From: Maritimibacter alkaliphilus HTCC2654
GTDB taxonomy: Bacteria > Pseudomonadota > Alphaproteobacteria > Rhodobacterales > Rhodobacteraceae
Assembly (NCBI RefSeq): GCF_000152805.1
Contig: NZ_CH902578.1
Location: 156,674-220,673, forward strand
Length of the DNA: 64,000 bases
Reading direction: 5' to 3'
Shown here: positions 34,063 to 43,367 of the stretch, one piece after another
Layout: each line of letters opens with the position of its first letter
Numbering within the stretch: the stretch's first letter is position 1
Position numbers and translations under genes: made by a program
The notes under the pieces: model-generated
Database searches by the model: none
Seen by the model: only the letters and a program-made list of their open reading frames with translations
Told to the model about the DNA's origin: nothing

Positions 34063-35685
34063 ATGACTGAACGTCTCTACCTCTTCGACACCACGCTGCG
34101 CGACGGGCAGCAGACGCAGGGCGTGCAGTTCTCGACGCCGGAAAAAATGGCCATCGCCAAGTCTCTCGACGAATTGGGCATCGACTATATCGAGGGCGGC
34201 TGGCCCGGTGCGAACCCGACCGACAGCGAGTTCTTTCACGTCCGCCCCCAGACCCGCGCGACCTTCACTGCCTTCGGGATGACCAAGCGGGCGGGGCGGT
34301 CAGCGGAGAACGACGACGTGTTGGCGCAGGTGATGCAGGCCGAGACGCCCGCCGTCTGCCTCGTCGGCAAGACGCACGATTTCCACGTGACCACCGCGCT
34401 CGGGATCACGCTCGAGGAGAACCTCGAGAACATCTCGGCGAGCGTCGCTTATCTCAAGCGCGAGAACCGCGAGCCGCTGTTCGATGCCGAGCACTTCTTC
34501 GACGGCTACAAGGCGAACCCCGACTATGCGTTGTCCTGCGTCTTGGCAGCCTATGAGGCGGGCGCGCGTTGGGTCGTGCTGTGCGACACCAATGGCGGCA
34601 CGCTCCCCAAAGAGGTCGAAGCGATCACGCGGGCGGTGATCGACGCGGGCATCCCCGGCGATCATCTGGGCATCCACACCCACAACGACACCGGCAACGC
34701 GGTCGCCAATTCGCTCGCCGCCGTCGATGCGGGCGCGCGCCAGATTCAAGGGACGCTCAACGGGCTGGGCGAGCGATGTGGGAACGCGAACCTCATCACG
34801 ATCATTCCCACCCTGATGCTCAAAGAACCCTACAAGTCCGTCTACGAGATCGGGGTCCCGCAGGAGGCGCTGATCTCGCTCACCCGCGTGTCGCGGCAGT
34901 TGGACGACATTCTGAACCGGGTGCCGACCAAGAGCGCGCCTTACGTGGGTGGCTCGGCCTTCGTTCACAAGGCGGGGCTTCATGCCAGCGCGATCCTGAA
35001 AGACCCGACGACCTACGAACACATCGACCCGGCGCTCGTGGGCAACGAGCGCGTCGTGCCGATGTCCAATCAGGCCGGGCAATCGAACCTGAGGGCGCGG
35101 CTGCAAGCCGTTGGTATCGCGCTTGAAAAGGGCGATCCGCACCTGTCGGAAATCCTCGACGCCGTGAAGGCGCGTGAGGATCAGGGTTACGCCTATGACA
35201 GCGCGGAAGCGTCCTTCGAACTCGTGGCGCGCGGTATCCTCGGCACCTTGCCCAATTACTTCGACGTCGAACGCTACCGCGTGATTTCCGAGCGTCGGCG
35301 CAACGCGAAGGGCCGCATCGTCGTGGAATCCGAGGCGATGGTGACGGTGCGCTACCCGGACGGGGTCGAAAAGACCTCGTTCTTCAAGAACGAGCACCCG
35401 CAGGAAATGTCGGACGATGGCCCGGTCAATGCGATCTGGCTGGCGTTGCAGGCCGACCTCGGCCCATATCAGGCGTCGATCGAGCCGGTGAAGCTGACCG
35501 ACTTCAAGGTGCGCATCACCCAAGGCGGGATCGAGGCGGTCACGCGCGTCATCATCGACTTCACCGATGGCGAGAAGCGGTGGTCCACGGTGGGCGTGTC
35601 GTCGAACATCGTCGATGCGAGCTTCGCCGCGCTCCTCGATGCGCTGGTCTGGAAACTGCTGGATGACGGCGTGCGTCCGGCGTGA
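34063..35685 (+). CDS. cimA: (R)-citramalate synthase
   Basis: Condenses acetyl-CoA and pyruvate to citramalate, giving a threonine-independent route to isoleucine. 540 residues: HMGL-like TIM barrel opening with LFDTTLRDGQQTQGVQFS, metal segment GIHTHNDTGNAVANS, then a C-terminal LeuA-type allosteric domain (about residues 400-530). CimA rather than isopropylmalate synthase is indicated by the IEGGWPGANPTDSEFF segment. GAGG precedes the start. Confidence 0.93.
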   Translation: MTERLYLFDTTLRDGQQTQGVQFSTPEKMAIAKSLDELGIDYIEGGWPGANPTDSEFFHVRPQTRATFTAFGMTKRAGRSAENDDVLAQVMQAETPAVCLVGKTHDFHVTTALGITLEENLENISASVAYLKRENREPLFDAEHFFDGYKANPDYALSCVLAAYEAGARWVVLCDTNGGTLPKEVEAITRAVIDAGIPGDHLGIHTHNDTGNAVANSLAAVDAGARQIQGTLNGLGERCGNANLITIIPTLMLKEPYKSVYEIGVPQEALISLTRVSRQLDDILNRVPTKSAPYVGGSAFVHKAGLHASAILKDPTTYEHIDPALVGNERVVPMSNQAGQSNLRARLQAVGIALEKGDPHLSEILDAVKAREDQGYAYDSAEASFELVARGILGTLPNYFDVERYRVISERRRNAKGRIVVESEAMVTVRYPDGVEKTSFFKNEHPQEMSDDGPVNAIWLALQADLGPYQASIEPVKLTDFKVRITQGGIEAVTRVIIDFTDGEKRWSTVGVSSNIVDASFAALLDALVWKLLDDGVRPA

Positions 35686-35734
35686 ACGGGGGCGTCGGTC
35701 ATATCGGGCAGCATCCGCGCCACGAGGTCGCTGA

Positions 35735-36487
35735 ATGACCGTTCAGGAATGCGCAGAGATCGTCGAGCGCGGTGACCCGGATCGGCTTGTGGCCGCGATG
35801 AGCGCGCCGGTGCCGGACCGCGAGGTGCTGTTTCCGCTTTATGCCTTCAACCTCGAAATCGCGCGGGCCCCGTGGCTGACGCAGGAGCCGTTGATCGCGG
35901 AAATGCGGCTACAGTTCTGGCGCGACGTGCTGGACGAGATCGAACAGGGCAAGACCCCGCGCGCGCATGAGGTGGTGGCACCGCTCGGCGCTGCGATCCA
36001 TGCCCGCGCGATCCCGCTGGCCCCGCTGCGTGCGATGATCGACGCGCGGCGCGCCGACATCGCGCGGGAGCCTTTCGTCGCCCCTGCCGACCTGTGGGAT
36101 TACATCAACGCGGGCGCCGGGTCGCTCATGTTCGCCTCGGTCGCCGCATTGGGGCGCACGGACGAGGCCGAGGCGCGGGTGTTGGGTCGGGTGCAGGGGC
36201 TGGCCGCGTGGCTCGAGGCGCAGCCGGAACTTCTGGCCCATGGCTGGCGGGCCTTCGACGCCGGGTTCTATCCCGAAATGATCGACGTGGCGCTGGCCGA
36301 CCTCAGGTCGGTCAGGGGGCACGACTTCGGCAAGGCGACCCCGGCCGCGCGGGCCGCGAGCCGGGCGGGCGCGATCCTGAAACGGGCGAAAGCCGACCCC
36401 GATGCGATCATCGAAGGCCGGCTTTCGGAAAGCGAATTCGCCCGGCGGGGTCGGTTCCTGTGGAAGACCCTGCGCGGGCGATGGTAA
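35735..36487 (+). CDS. Squalene/phytoene synthase family protein (NDUFAF6-like)
   Basis: A 250-residue all-alpha protein. LFPLYAFNLEIARAP and EMRLQFWRDVLDEIEQG are the family signature, but the aspartate-rich DxxxD motifs of true prenyl synthases are not evident. That matches the alphaproteobacterial relatives of the mitochondrial complex I assembly factor NDUFAF6, so a prenyl synthase role is doubtful. It follows cimA with a 49-base gap. Confidence 0.75.
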   Translation: MTVQECAEIVERGDPDRLVAAMSAPVPDREVLFPLYAFNLEIARAPWLTQEPLIAEMRLQFWRDVLDEIEQGKTPRAHEVVAPLGAAIHARAIPLAPLRAMIDARRADIAREPFVAPADLWDYINAGAGSLMFASVAALGRTDEAEARVLGRVQGLAAWLEAQPELLAHGWRAFDAGFYPEMIDVALADLRSVRGHDFGKATPAARAASRAGAILKRAKADPDAIIEGRLSESEFARRGRFLWKTLRGRW

Positions 36488-36490
36488 CGC

Positions 36491-37156
36491 CTATTTGGTC
36501 GCGTTGATGTAGATCTGGCCTTCCTGCGCGCTGCCGTTTTCGCTCAGCGTCGATTGCGTGCCGAACCCGTTGAGCGTAGTGCCGCCATAGACCTTCACCC
36601 CGTCCGCATCCGCGCCGACGAACTGGCCCGCGCCTGTGCCGCCGACCTCGATCGTGTCGCCGTCCTGCGTGAGCGTGCCGGAAAACCCGACGGTGAAACG
36701 CTCGCCCGTCGAGGTGTCGGCGGTCACGTCGATCGTGCCGTCGACCGGCGAGAAATCGGCGAGTTGGGTTTCGATGTCCGCCACCGTGCCGGTGTAGATC
36801 GCCGCGTTGAACGCCTGCATGTCCACGTCCTTGGCCCCGACGAAGTTCTGAAGCGATCCGCTGACCGCTCCACCCGCCGCGCTGAAGCGCGCGTCGAGCG
36901 TCGCTTCGCCCGCCATGACGCGTTGGTTCGCATCCGTCGCGCTGTCGGCCATCTGGATCAGCGCCGATCCGGTGTAGCTGGCCGTGCCGGAGGTGGGCAT
37001 GGTCGTCGTCTCGTTCTCGAACTCGCCGACCTCGGTGATCGAGTCATAGACCACTTCGGCCAGCGACCCCTGCAATCCGGTGCCCTTGAGGCAGCCGGAC
37101 AGGACGAAAGCGGCGCAGAGCGTCAGGCCAGCGCGCAGCATCGGTTTGGTATTCAT
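36491..37156 (-). CDS. Lipoprotein with TbpB-like beta-barrel domain
   Basis: A 221-residue exported lipoprotein. The signal ends in the lipobox LSGC (Cys22), followed by a Gly/Thr/Ser-rich region and a C-terminal transferrin-binding-protein-B-like barrel (SGTASYTGSALIQ, FVGADADGVKVYGGTTLNGFG). Related proteins hold surface or periplasmic ligands; the ligand here is unknown. The ribosome site GAGGG lies in a 5-bp hairpin with CCCTC on the transcript. Confidence 0.75.
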   Translation of the reverse strand: MNTKPMLRAGLTLCAAFVLSGCLKGTGLQGSLAEVVYDSITEVGEFENETTTMPTSGTASYTGSALIQMADSATDANQRVMAGEATLDARFSAAGGAVSGSLQNFVGAKDVDMQAFNAAIYTGTVADIETQLADFSPVDGTIDVTADTSTGERFTVGFSGTLTQDGDTIEVGGTGAGQFVGADADGVKVYGGTTLNGFGTQSTLSENGSAQEGQIYINATK

Positions 37157-37164
37157 GGATAAAT

Positions 37165-37183
37165 CCCTCGTTAGATGTGAGGG
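37165..37183 (-). promoter_or_regulatory. Hairpin covering the ribosome site of the lipoprotein gene
   Basis: On the minus-strand transcript CCCTC-N9-GAGGG precedes ATG by 8 bases. The second arm is the ribosome binding site, so it could be hidden when the 5-bp stem forms. Weak stem, so only suggestive. Confidence 0.35.
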
Positions 37184-37228
37184 TTTTAGTCCCGACTCCC
37201 GGTCCGGGCGTATCCCCCAAACGGGGGG

Positions 37229-38449
37229 TCAGTCCTCATTCGGTCGCAGGACCAGCCAGATCAGCGCCGCACCGGCGAGCGCGAGGAACGGCACCATGGC
37301 AAGGTTCACGGCGGTCCAGCCGTCCTGCGGCGTGCCGCCCGAACAGTTCATGAGACCGCCCGAGGCCAGCGAGGCGAGCGTGACGCCACCGAACACGATC
37401 ATGTCGTTCATGCCCTGAATGCGGCCCCGCTCATGCGCTTGGTGTGCGCCCGCGAGCATGGTCGTCGCGCCGATGAAGCCGAAGTTCCAACCGATGCCCA
37501 AGAGCACGAGCGCAATGAAGAAGTTCTCGAGTTCCACGCCCTGTAGTCCCACGACGCCCGCCGCGGCGAGAATGACGAGGCCGGTCGCCATGATCTTTCG
37601 CACGCCGAACCGCGCGATCAGGTGGCCGGTGAAGAAGGACGGGATGAACATGGCGAGGACGTGGGCCGACACCACGTCGGCAGCGGTCGAGCTTTCGAAA
37701 CCGCAGCCCACCACCGCGAGGGGGGTCGAGGTCATGACGAGGTTCATGAGCGAATAGCTGACCATGGCGACGATGATCGCCACGGCGATGGTCGGGGTCG
37801 TCAGCATCTCCCACGTCGTGCGTCCGCGCGGGGCATCGTGGCTGGGCACCGGCGGTTTCGGGATGTCGAGCGCGAGGAAGAGGAGCGAGCCGACCACGTT
37901 GATCGCCACGATGGCGGCATAGACGCCGAGGAAGGGGATGACGCTCACGTCGACGGTGGCCTTGACCAGTTGCGGGCCGATGATCGCCGAGACGAGGCCG
38001 CCCGCCATGACGTACGAGATCGCCTTGGGCCGGAAGCTGTCCGATGCCGTGTCGGCGGCGGCGAAGCGGTAAAAACCTTGCGCGGACATATACATGCCGG
38101 TGAAGGCCGAGCCGACGATGAACAGGGTGAAGCTCGCCTGACTCAGGCCATAGGCGGCAATCGCGGCACCGATGGTTCCGCCCAATGTGCCGGTCCAGAA
38201 CCCGGCGCGGCGGCCGAAGCGTTGCATGATCCAGCTCATCGGGTTGGCCGAGAGCATCGACACAAGCACGATGGCCGAGATCGCCAGCGTCGCGAAACAG
38301 GGGTTCGGGGCAAGCGACTGACCCGCCAGCCCGCCGACGGTGAAGATCATCGGCATCTGCGCGCCAAGGAGCGCCTGCGCGATCACGAGGATCGCCACGT
38401 TGCGCTTGGCCTTGCGGTCGTCGGTCTGGGAATAGGTCGCGTCAGTCAT
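37229..38449 (-). CDS. Major facilitator superfamily transporter
   Basis: A 406-residue inner membrane transporter with twelve likely helices. FGRRAGFWTGTLGGTIGA corresponds to the loop 2-3 motif and RGRIQGMNDMIVFGGVTL to the second half. Substrate unknown. A CCCCC-AAAC-GGGGG hairpin lies just beyond the stop (about 37214-37227) and may act as a terminator. Confidence 0.87.
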   Translation of the reverse strand: MTDATYSQTDDRKAKRNVAILVIAQALLGAQMPMIFTVGGLAGQSLAPNPCFATLAISAIVLVSMLSANPMSWIMQRFGRRAGFWTGTLGGTIGAAIAAYGLSQASFTLFIVGSAFTGMYMSAQGFYRFAAADTASDSFRPKAISYVMAGGLVSAIIGPQLVKATVDVSVIPFLGVYAAIVAINVVGSLLFLALDIPKPPVPSHDAPRGRTTWEMLTTPTIAVAIIVAMVSYSLMNLVMTSTPLAVVGCGFESSTAADVVSAHVLAMFIPSFFTGHLIARFGVRKIMATGLVILAAAGVVGLQGVELENFFIALVLLGIGWNFGFIGATTMLAGAHQAHERGRIQGMNDMIVFGGVTLASLASGGLMNCSGGTPQDGWTAVNLAMVPFLALAGAALIWLVLRPNED

Positions 38450-38489
38450 GCAAGATCGCTTATATGTTCTGCGGGCCGCAGAAAAGGGG

Positions 38490-39752
38490 TCATGCGATGA
38501 TATGGGCGAACGACCCTGCGACGCGTCCTTGGATCAGGCCCATGGCGGGCAGCGCGACCCCTTCGGCATCCTGCGCATCGAACAGGGGCGCACCGTCGGC
38601 GGCGAGCGTGGTGGTGTAATGGAACTCATGCGCCATATGCGTGCCGGGCAGGGCGGACCAGTGGCTCGTCAGGCGTCGGTAGCCAAGGTGAAGCTTGCGT
38701 TGGGCAAAGGATGTGGCGAGGCCCAAAAGCCCGGCCATCCTGTGAACCGTGCCGTCCGCGTCGGTCAGCGTTTCGCCCAGCACCATATAGCCGCCGCATT
38801 CGCCGTAGATGTCGGTGGTGCTGGCGGCGTCGCGCAGACTGTTCAGGAAGGTCGTGTTCGATGCGATCCGGGCTGCGTGCAATTCGGGGTAACCGCCGGG
38901 AAGATAGACGAAATCCGCCTCCGGCACCGCCTCGTCCGCGAGCGGGGAGAAAGGAAGGATCGTGCTGCCTGCGCGGTCCCATGCCGCCAGTTGGTGCGGA
39001 TAGACGAAGCTGAAAGCCGCGTCGCGTGCGATGGCGATGCGTTTCGGCGCGGAGGGCGCTGCGCGCGGCGGGGCGGTGGCCGTGTCGCGGGCCAGCGCCA
39101 CCAGCGCGTCCAAGTCGAGGCGCGCGCGCACCACGTCGGCGGCGCGATCGAGAAACCCGGTCAGGTCCGGGTGCTCGGCGGCCTGCACCAACCCGAGGTG
39201 TCGGTCGGGCAGGGCGAGGTTCGGATCACGCGGCAAAGCCCCCAGCACCGGAAGACCGAGCGGCGACAGGGCGCGGCGCAGCATCGCCTCGTGCCGGGGG
39301 GAGCCGACGTTGTTCAGGATCACACCCGAGACGCGGACCTCGGGGTCATGGCTCGCGAACCCGCGCACGAGCGCGGCGACCGAATGCGACATGCTGGCCG
39401 CGTTCACCACCAGCACGACAGGCAATCCGATGATGCGGGCGAGGTCTGCGGTCGCCCCGTCGCCATCGGGCGGCGCGCCGTCGAACAGACCCATCGCCCC
39501 CTCGACGATGAGCAGGCCGTCACCCTTGGCCAGCGACCGGATCTGATGTTTCGGCATCGCCCAGGCGTCGAGGTTGACCGACACCTGCCCGCAGGCGGCC
39601 TCGTGAAACCGGGGGTCGATATAATCCGGGCCGGATTTGGCCCCCCGGACCGCGACGCCGCGCTGGCTGAGGGCACGCAGGATGCCGAGCGTCACGGTCG
39701 TCTTGCCGCTGCCCGAGGTCGGTGCGGCGAGGATCAGACCCTTGCCGTTCAT
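38490..39752 (-). CDS. cobB: Cobyrinate a,c-diamide synthase
   Basis: ATP-dependent amidase of cobalamin synthesis (420 residues). N-terminal P-loop-like domain with APTSGSGKTTVTLGILRAL (about residue 10) and C-terminal glutamine amidotransferase domain with YGECGGYMVLGETL (about 330). It overlaps the cobA stop by 4 bases (ATGA), indicating coupling. Confidence 0.94.
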   Translation of the reverse strand: MNGKGLILAAPTSGSGKTTVTLGILRALSQRGVAVRGAKSGPDYIDPRFHEAACGQVSVNLDAWAMPKHQIRSLAKGDGLLIVEGAMGLFDGAPPDGDGATADLARIIGLPVVLVVNAASMSHSVAALVRGFASHDPEVRVSGVILNNVGSPRHEAMLRRALSPLGLPVLGALPRDPNLALPDRHLGLVQAAEHPDLTGFLDRAADVVRARLDLDALVALARDTATAPPRAAPSAPKRIAIARDAAFSFVYPHQLAAWDRAGSTILPFSPLADEAVPEADFVYLPGGYPELHAARIASNTTFLNSLRDAASTTDIYGECGGYMVLGETLTDADGTVHRMAGLLGLATSFAQRKLHLGYRRLTSHWSALPGTHMAHEFHYTTTLAADGAPLFDAQDAEGVALPAMGLIQGRVAGSFAHIIA

Positions 39753-40600
39753 CCGTCCTCCACCGGGCGCCCGATGGCGAGCGGGTCGAGGTTGCGCATC
39801 GGGCGACCCATCGCAAGCGATTGCCAGTCGAGCGCCTGCCGCAGAAGCGCCGCGCGGCCCACGCAGATCACGGCGGGGGCGCCGATCCCGCTGTCGCGGG
39901 CATCCGCCGCGCAGGTGGCGAGGGTGGTTTCGAGAACCTGCTGGTCGGGCAGGGTGGCCTGCGCGACGATCGCCACCGGCTCCTCCGGTCCGCGCCCGGC
40001 GGCGATGAGGTCGGCGGCGATGGCGGCAAGGTGCTTCATCCCCATGTAGATCACGATGACGCCCGACCCCTTGGCGACGCTCGCCCAGTCCACGCCGCTC
40101 GCGTTTCCGGTGCGGTCATGCCCGGTGACGAAGGTGACCGCTTGGTTCACATCGCGATGCGTGACCGGGATGCCGGCGTAGGCCAGCCCGCCGATCCCCG
40201 CCGAAATGCCTGGAATGATGCGGATCGGGACGTTGTGCTGCACCAACGTCTGCCCTTCCTCGCCGCCGCGCCCGAAGACAAAGGGATCGCCGCCCTTGAG
40301 GCGCAAGACCTTCTTGCCCGCGCGGGCGAGGTCGACCAGTTGCAGCGAGATGTCCTTTTGCTTGGCCGACGGCTTGCCGCCCCGCTTGCCCGCGTAGATC
40401 AATTCGGCCGCCGGACCCGCCCAGCCGAGGATGCGGTCGTCCACCAGCGCGTCATGCACGATCACGTCGGCCTGCCTGAGCGCATTCAGGGCATGGAGCG
40501 TCAGCAGACCCGGATCGCCCGGACCCGCGCCGCACAGCCAGACCCAGCCGGGCTGCATGTCGGGCCAATCGCCGGGGGGAAGGGGTGTCGAGTCGCTCAT
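39749..40600 (-). CDS. cobA: Uroporphyrinogen-III C-methyltransferase
   Basis: SAM-dependent enzyme making precorrin-2 at the branch to cobalamin and sirohaem. 283 residues. VWLCGAGPGDPGLLTLHALNAL near the start and RLKGGDPFVFGRGGEE (about 110) are the two tetrapyrrole methylase signatures. The start MSDSTPLPPG is chosen because a longer frame enters the gap to cobK. Diverges from cobK. No cobalamin riboswitch is recognisable in the 125-base gap. Confidence 0.94.
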   Translation of the reverse strand: MSDSTPLPPGDWPDMQPGWVWLCGAGPGDPGLLTLHALNALRQADVIVHDALVDDRILGWAGPAAELIYAGKRGGKPSAKQKDISLQLVDLARAGKKVLRLKGGDPFVFGRGGEEGQTLVQHNVPIRIIPGISAGIGGLAYAGIPVTHRDVNQAVTFVTGHDRTGNASGVDWASVAKGSGVIVIYMGMKHLAAIAADLIAAGRGPEEPVAIVAQATLPDQQVLETTLATCAADARDSGIGAPAVICVGRAALLRQALDWQSLAMGRPMRNLDPLAIGRPVEDG

Positions 40601-40725
40601 GCGCGCGTTATGCACCCCGTGACGCATGATGAGAAGCGGCGGGTTTCCTTGTCGGGTGTGGTGCCTATAGTCGCCGCGACCGGGGGCACGCCCGCCTCAC
40701 CGAACGAAAGGCCGAGACCGCCGAG

Positions 40726-41457
40726 ATGAAAATCCTCCTCCTTGCAGGCACCTATGAGGCGCGCCAGATCGCGCTCAGGCTCGGGCGTGACGGGCGGATC
40801 GACCTCACCGCCTCGCTCGCCGGGGCCACCCGCGCACCTTTGCCGCTGGATGGCGCGGTTCGGGTCGGGGGGTTCGGCGGGCGGCAGGGCCAGCAGGATT
40901 TCATGGCGGCGGGTGGCTTCGACGCGGTGATCGACGCGACGCATCCGTTCGCGCACCGGATTTCCTTTCGCACGCACTCGATCTGCGCCGCGCTCGGCGT
41001 TCCGTATCTTCAGGTTTTGCGCCCCGGCTGGGCGGCGACCGGGGCGGATGATTGGACCTTCGTGGCGGACGAAGCGGGGGTCGCCGCCAAGGTCGCCGCG
41101 AACATGACCGTGTTCCTCGCCACGGGGCCGGGGTCGCTCGCCGCGATTGGCCAACTGCCCGCCGCCCGCGTGCTCTGCCGGGTGATCGACGCGCCGGAGG
41201 GGCCGTTTCCGTGGGAAAACGGCGCATGGCGCCGGGGACGGCCGCCGTTTTCGGTTGAGGACGAGGTGGAGTTCCTGCGCGACGAGGGCGTCGATCTGCT
41301 TGTGACTAAGAACGCGGGCGGGCGCGGCGGCTGGGCCAAGCTGGAGGCCGCGCGCGCGCTTGGCCTGCCGGTCGTGCTGATCGACCGCCCGCCGCAACCG
41401 CCCGGAGAAAAGGCGGAGAGCGTCGAAACCGCGCTCGACTGGATCGAACGGCTGTGA
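40726..41457 (+). CDS. cobK: Precorrin-6A reductase
   Basis: NADPH-dependent reductase of the aerobic cobalamin pathway (243 residues). ILLLAGTYEARQIALRL at the N-terminus, DATHPFAHRIS (about 65) and LVTKNAGGRGGWAKLEAAR (about 195) are family signatures. It overlaps the start of the glycosylase gene as GTGA. Confidence 0.94.
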   Translation: MKILLLAGTYEARQIALRLGRDGRIDLTASLAGATRAPLPLDGAVRVGGFGGRQGQQDFMAAGGFDAVIDATHPFAHRISFRTHSICAALGVPYLQVLRPGWAATGADDWTFVADEAGVAAKVAANMTVFLATGPGSLAAIGQLPAARVLCRVIDAPEGPFPWENGAWRRGRPPFSVEDEVEFLRDEGVDLLVTKNAGGRGGWAKLEAARALGLPVVLIDRPPQPPGEKAESVETALDWIERL

Positions 41458-42086
41458 GCGTCGGGCGGATCATCCACGGGCCACAGGACGTGGCCGAAGG
41501 CGCGGCATGGCTGGCCGAGTGCGACCCACGGTTCGCGCGGGCGCTGGCCGAGACCGGCGAACTGCCGCTTCGGCGCAAACCGCAGGGCTTCGACCAGCTT
41601 CTGTCGGCCATCGTGAGCCAGCAGGTCTCGACCGCCTCCGCCGCCGCGATCTGGGCACGTGTCGAGGCGGCGGGGCTGACCACGCCGGACCGGGTGGCGC
41701 GGGCGGGCGAGGACGACCTGCGCGCCGTCGGCCTGTCGCGCCCCAAGATGCGCTATGCCCGCGCGCTGGCCGAGGCGGGGATCGACTATGACGCGCTCGC
41801 GCATCTGCCGGATGACGAGGTGATCGCGACCTTGGTCGCCGTGCCGGGCATCGGGCACTGGACCGCCGAAATCTACGCCATGTTCTCGCTCGGCCGGGCC
41901 GATGTGTTCGCCCATGGCGATCTGGCCTTGCAGGAGGCCGCGCGCATCCTGTTCGACCTGCCGGAACGCCCGCGCGAAAAGGCGATGCGCGAGATCGCGC
42001 GGGACTGGTCGCCGTGGCGTGGCGTTGCGGCCCGGCTGCTCTGGGCCTATTACCGGGTGGCGAAGAACAGGGAAGGGGTGTGTTGA
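41454..42086 (+). CDS. AlkA-like DNA-3-methyladenine glycosylase
   Basis: Base-excision repair glycosylase of the HhH-GPD superfamily (210 residues). The helix-hairpin-helix segment VAVPGIGHWTAEIYAMFSLGRADVFAHGDL contains the catalytic aspartate of the family (likely Asp in HGDLAL). The GTG start overlaps the cobK stop. Removes alkylated bases. Confidence 0.9.
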   Translation: MSVGRIIHGPQDVAEGAAWLAECDPRFARALAETGELPLRRKPQGFDQLLSAIVSQQVSTASAAAIWARVEAAGLTTPDRVARAGEDDLRAVGLSRPKMRYARALAEAGIDYDALAHLPDDEVIATLVAVPGIGHWTAEIYAMFSLGRADVFAHGDLALQEAARILFDLPERPREKAMREIARDWSPWRGVAARLLWAYYRVAKNREGVC

Positions 42087-42763
42087 TGGCACGCGAGTTG
42101 CAGTACAAGAGCCGACCGGCCAAATCGGGGGAGACGAAATCGGTGGTCGTGTTCCTGCATGGCTACGGCGCGGACGGGGCGGATCTTCTGGGATTGGCCG
42201 ATCCGTTGTCCGATCACATGCCCGACACCGCGTTCTATGCGCCCGACGCGCCCGAGAAATGCGCGGGCAACCCGTTCGGTTTTCAGTGGTTCCCGATTCC
42301 GTGGCTCGACGGTTCGTCGGAAGAGGCCGCGCGGGCCGGGGCGGACCTGGCGCATGAGGATATCGACGCCTTCCTCGACATGGTGATGGCGCAGGAGGGG
42401 ATCACGCCCGACCGCCTGATCGTCTATGGGTTCAGTCAGGGCACGATGATGTCGCTCAAAGTCATCCCGCAGCGCGACACCGAGATCGCGGGGATCGTGG
42501 CCTTCTCCGGTCGCATCCTTCAGCCCGAGACCTACGGCGAGCACGTCAAAGTGCGTCCGCCCGTCTTGCTGGTCCACGGCGATGCGGACGAGATGGTGCC
42601 GGTCGCGCATTTTCAGGAGGCCGGTCAGGTGCTGAACGACGCGGGCTTCACCGTCTACGGCCACATCCAGAAGGGCACCGGGCACGGGATCGCCCCCGAC
42701 GGGCTGTCGGTCGCGCTGTCCTTCATGGCCGATCGGCTGGGAATCGCCCCGTCGGCTGGGTAG
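42086..42763 (+). CDS. Alpha/beta-hydrolase carboxylesterase
   Basis: A 225-residue phospholipase/carboxylesterase family hydrolase. VFLHGYGADGADLLGLA oxyanion region, nucleophile Ser in YGFSQGTMMSL (about 117), Asp in HGDADEMVP and His in GTGHGI. Its start overlaps the preceding stop as TGATG, so it is coupled to the glycosylase gene. Confidence 0.92.
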   Translation: MARELQYKSRPAKSGETKSVVVFLHGYGADGADLLGLADPLSDHMPDTAFYAPDAPEKCAGNPFGFQWFPIPWLDGSSEEAARAGADLAHEDIDAFLDMVMAQEGITPDRLIVYGFSQGTMMSLKVIPQRDTEIAGIVAFSGRILQPETYGEHVKVRPPVLLVHGDADEMVPVAHFQEAGQVLNDAGFTVYGHIQKGTGHGIAPDGLSVALSFMADRLGIAPSAG

Positions 42764-43367
42764 GGCCGTTTCGCCCACATCGCCTGCGTATTCGGGAGGT
42801 TCGGATCGGGTGAGCGTGACGGGAATGCCGCGCTTTGTGGAGCGACCGGCGCAAGTCTGCCAGCGGTGCGGCGATGCGCGTTCCGGCTGTAGCCACCGGT
42901 CACAAGCGAGGTGCTCAGACGGGGATGACCCTTGGTGCGGAAGTCATTTAACGAAAGGGCGGGAGTGCCGGATGCAAAGGCGCTCCTGCCGCCGAGCGTG
43001 TCTGAAAAATCTATTTATTTCAGACAGTAAGGTCGCGAGATCGGCGGGGCACTGGCGGTCGATGCGCGTCTCGGTCCGGCTTGTCACGATGGCATTGAGG
43101 CACCCGGCGCAAGGCGGTGGGCGACGAGTGAAGCGGAACTGTATTCCGTGGTCGCGCGGTCCTCAACGGGCCTCAGCAGAGAGAACGTAGAGCGAACATT
43201 CGCGGATGTTCGATTCGTCACAAGCCTGACACGTATGTCCGACAAGCTGCGCCCAGATCGTGGGGCTTGTCAGAGGTTCTGACCCATATATAGTCCTAGA
43301 TTAGAAACAGACGGGGCGGGTTCCCCGCCCTGCGAGCGAGGCACAGGGCGAGGGCGGAGTCACTCCG
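42764..43367. other. 604-base gap without a supported gene
   Basis: Several short frames exist but none has both a ribosome site and a recognisable protein. It contains two palindromes: TGTCTGAAA/TTTCAGACA (42999-43007 and 43018-43026, 10-base spacer) and the 20-base CGAACATTCGCGGATGTTCG (43193-43212). AT-rich CATATATAGTCCTAG near 43287 could be part of the promoter of the HNH gene. Confidence 0.6.
42999..43026. repeat. 9-bp perfect inverted repeat
   Basis: TGTCTGAAA and TTTCAGACA around AATCTATTTA. No T-run follows, so it is not an ordinary terminator. Could be an operator or the trace of a mobile element end. Confidence 0.4.

Noticed and set aside
34041-34070. 9-codon mini-ORF overlapping the cimA start
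   Set aside because: No ribosome site of its own, and cimA has GAGG at a good distance; no branched-chain amino acid codons to suggest attenuation.
40601-40725. Possible cobalamin riboswitch between cobA and cobK
   Set aside because: No B12-box sequence is recognisable and the gap is too short for the full aptamer.
42810-43190. 126-codon plus-strand frame in the long gap
   Set aside because: No ribosome site, Arg/Cys-rich composition and no recognisable domain; treated as non-coding.
43193-43212. LexA box in the gap before the HNH gene
   Set aside because: The alphaproteobacterial LexA site is the direct repeat GTTC-N7-GTTC; this is an inverted repeat and lacks the second half-site.
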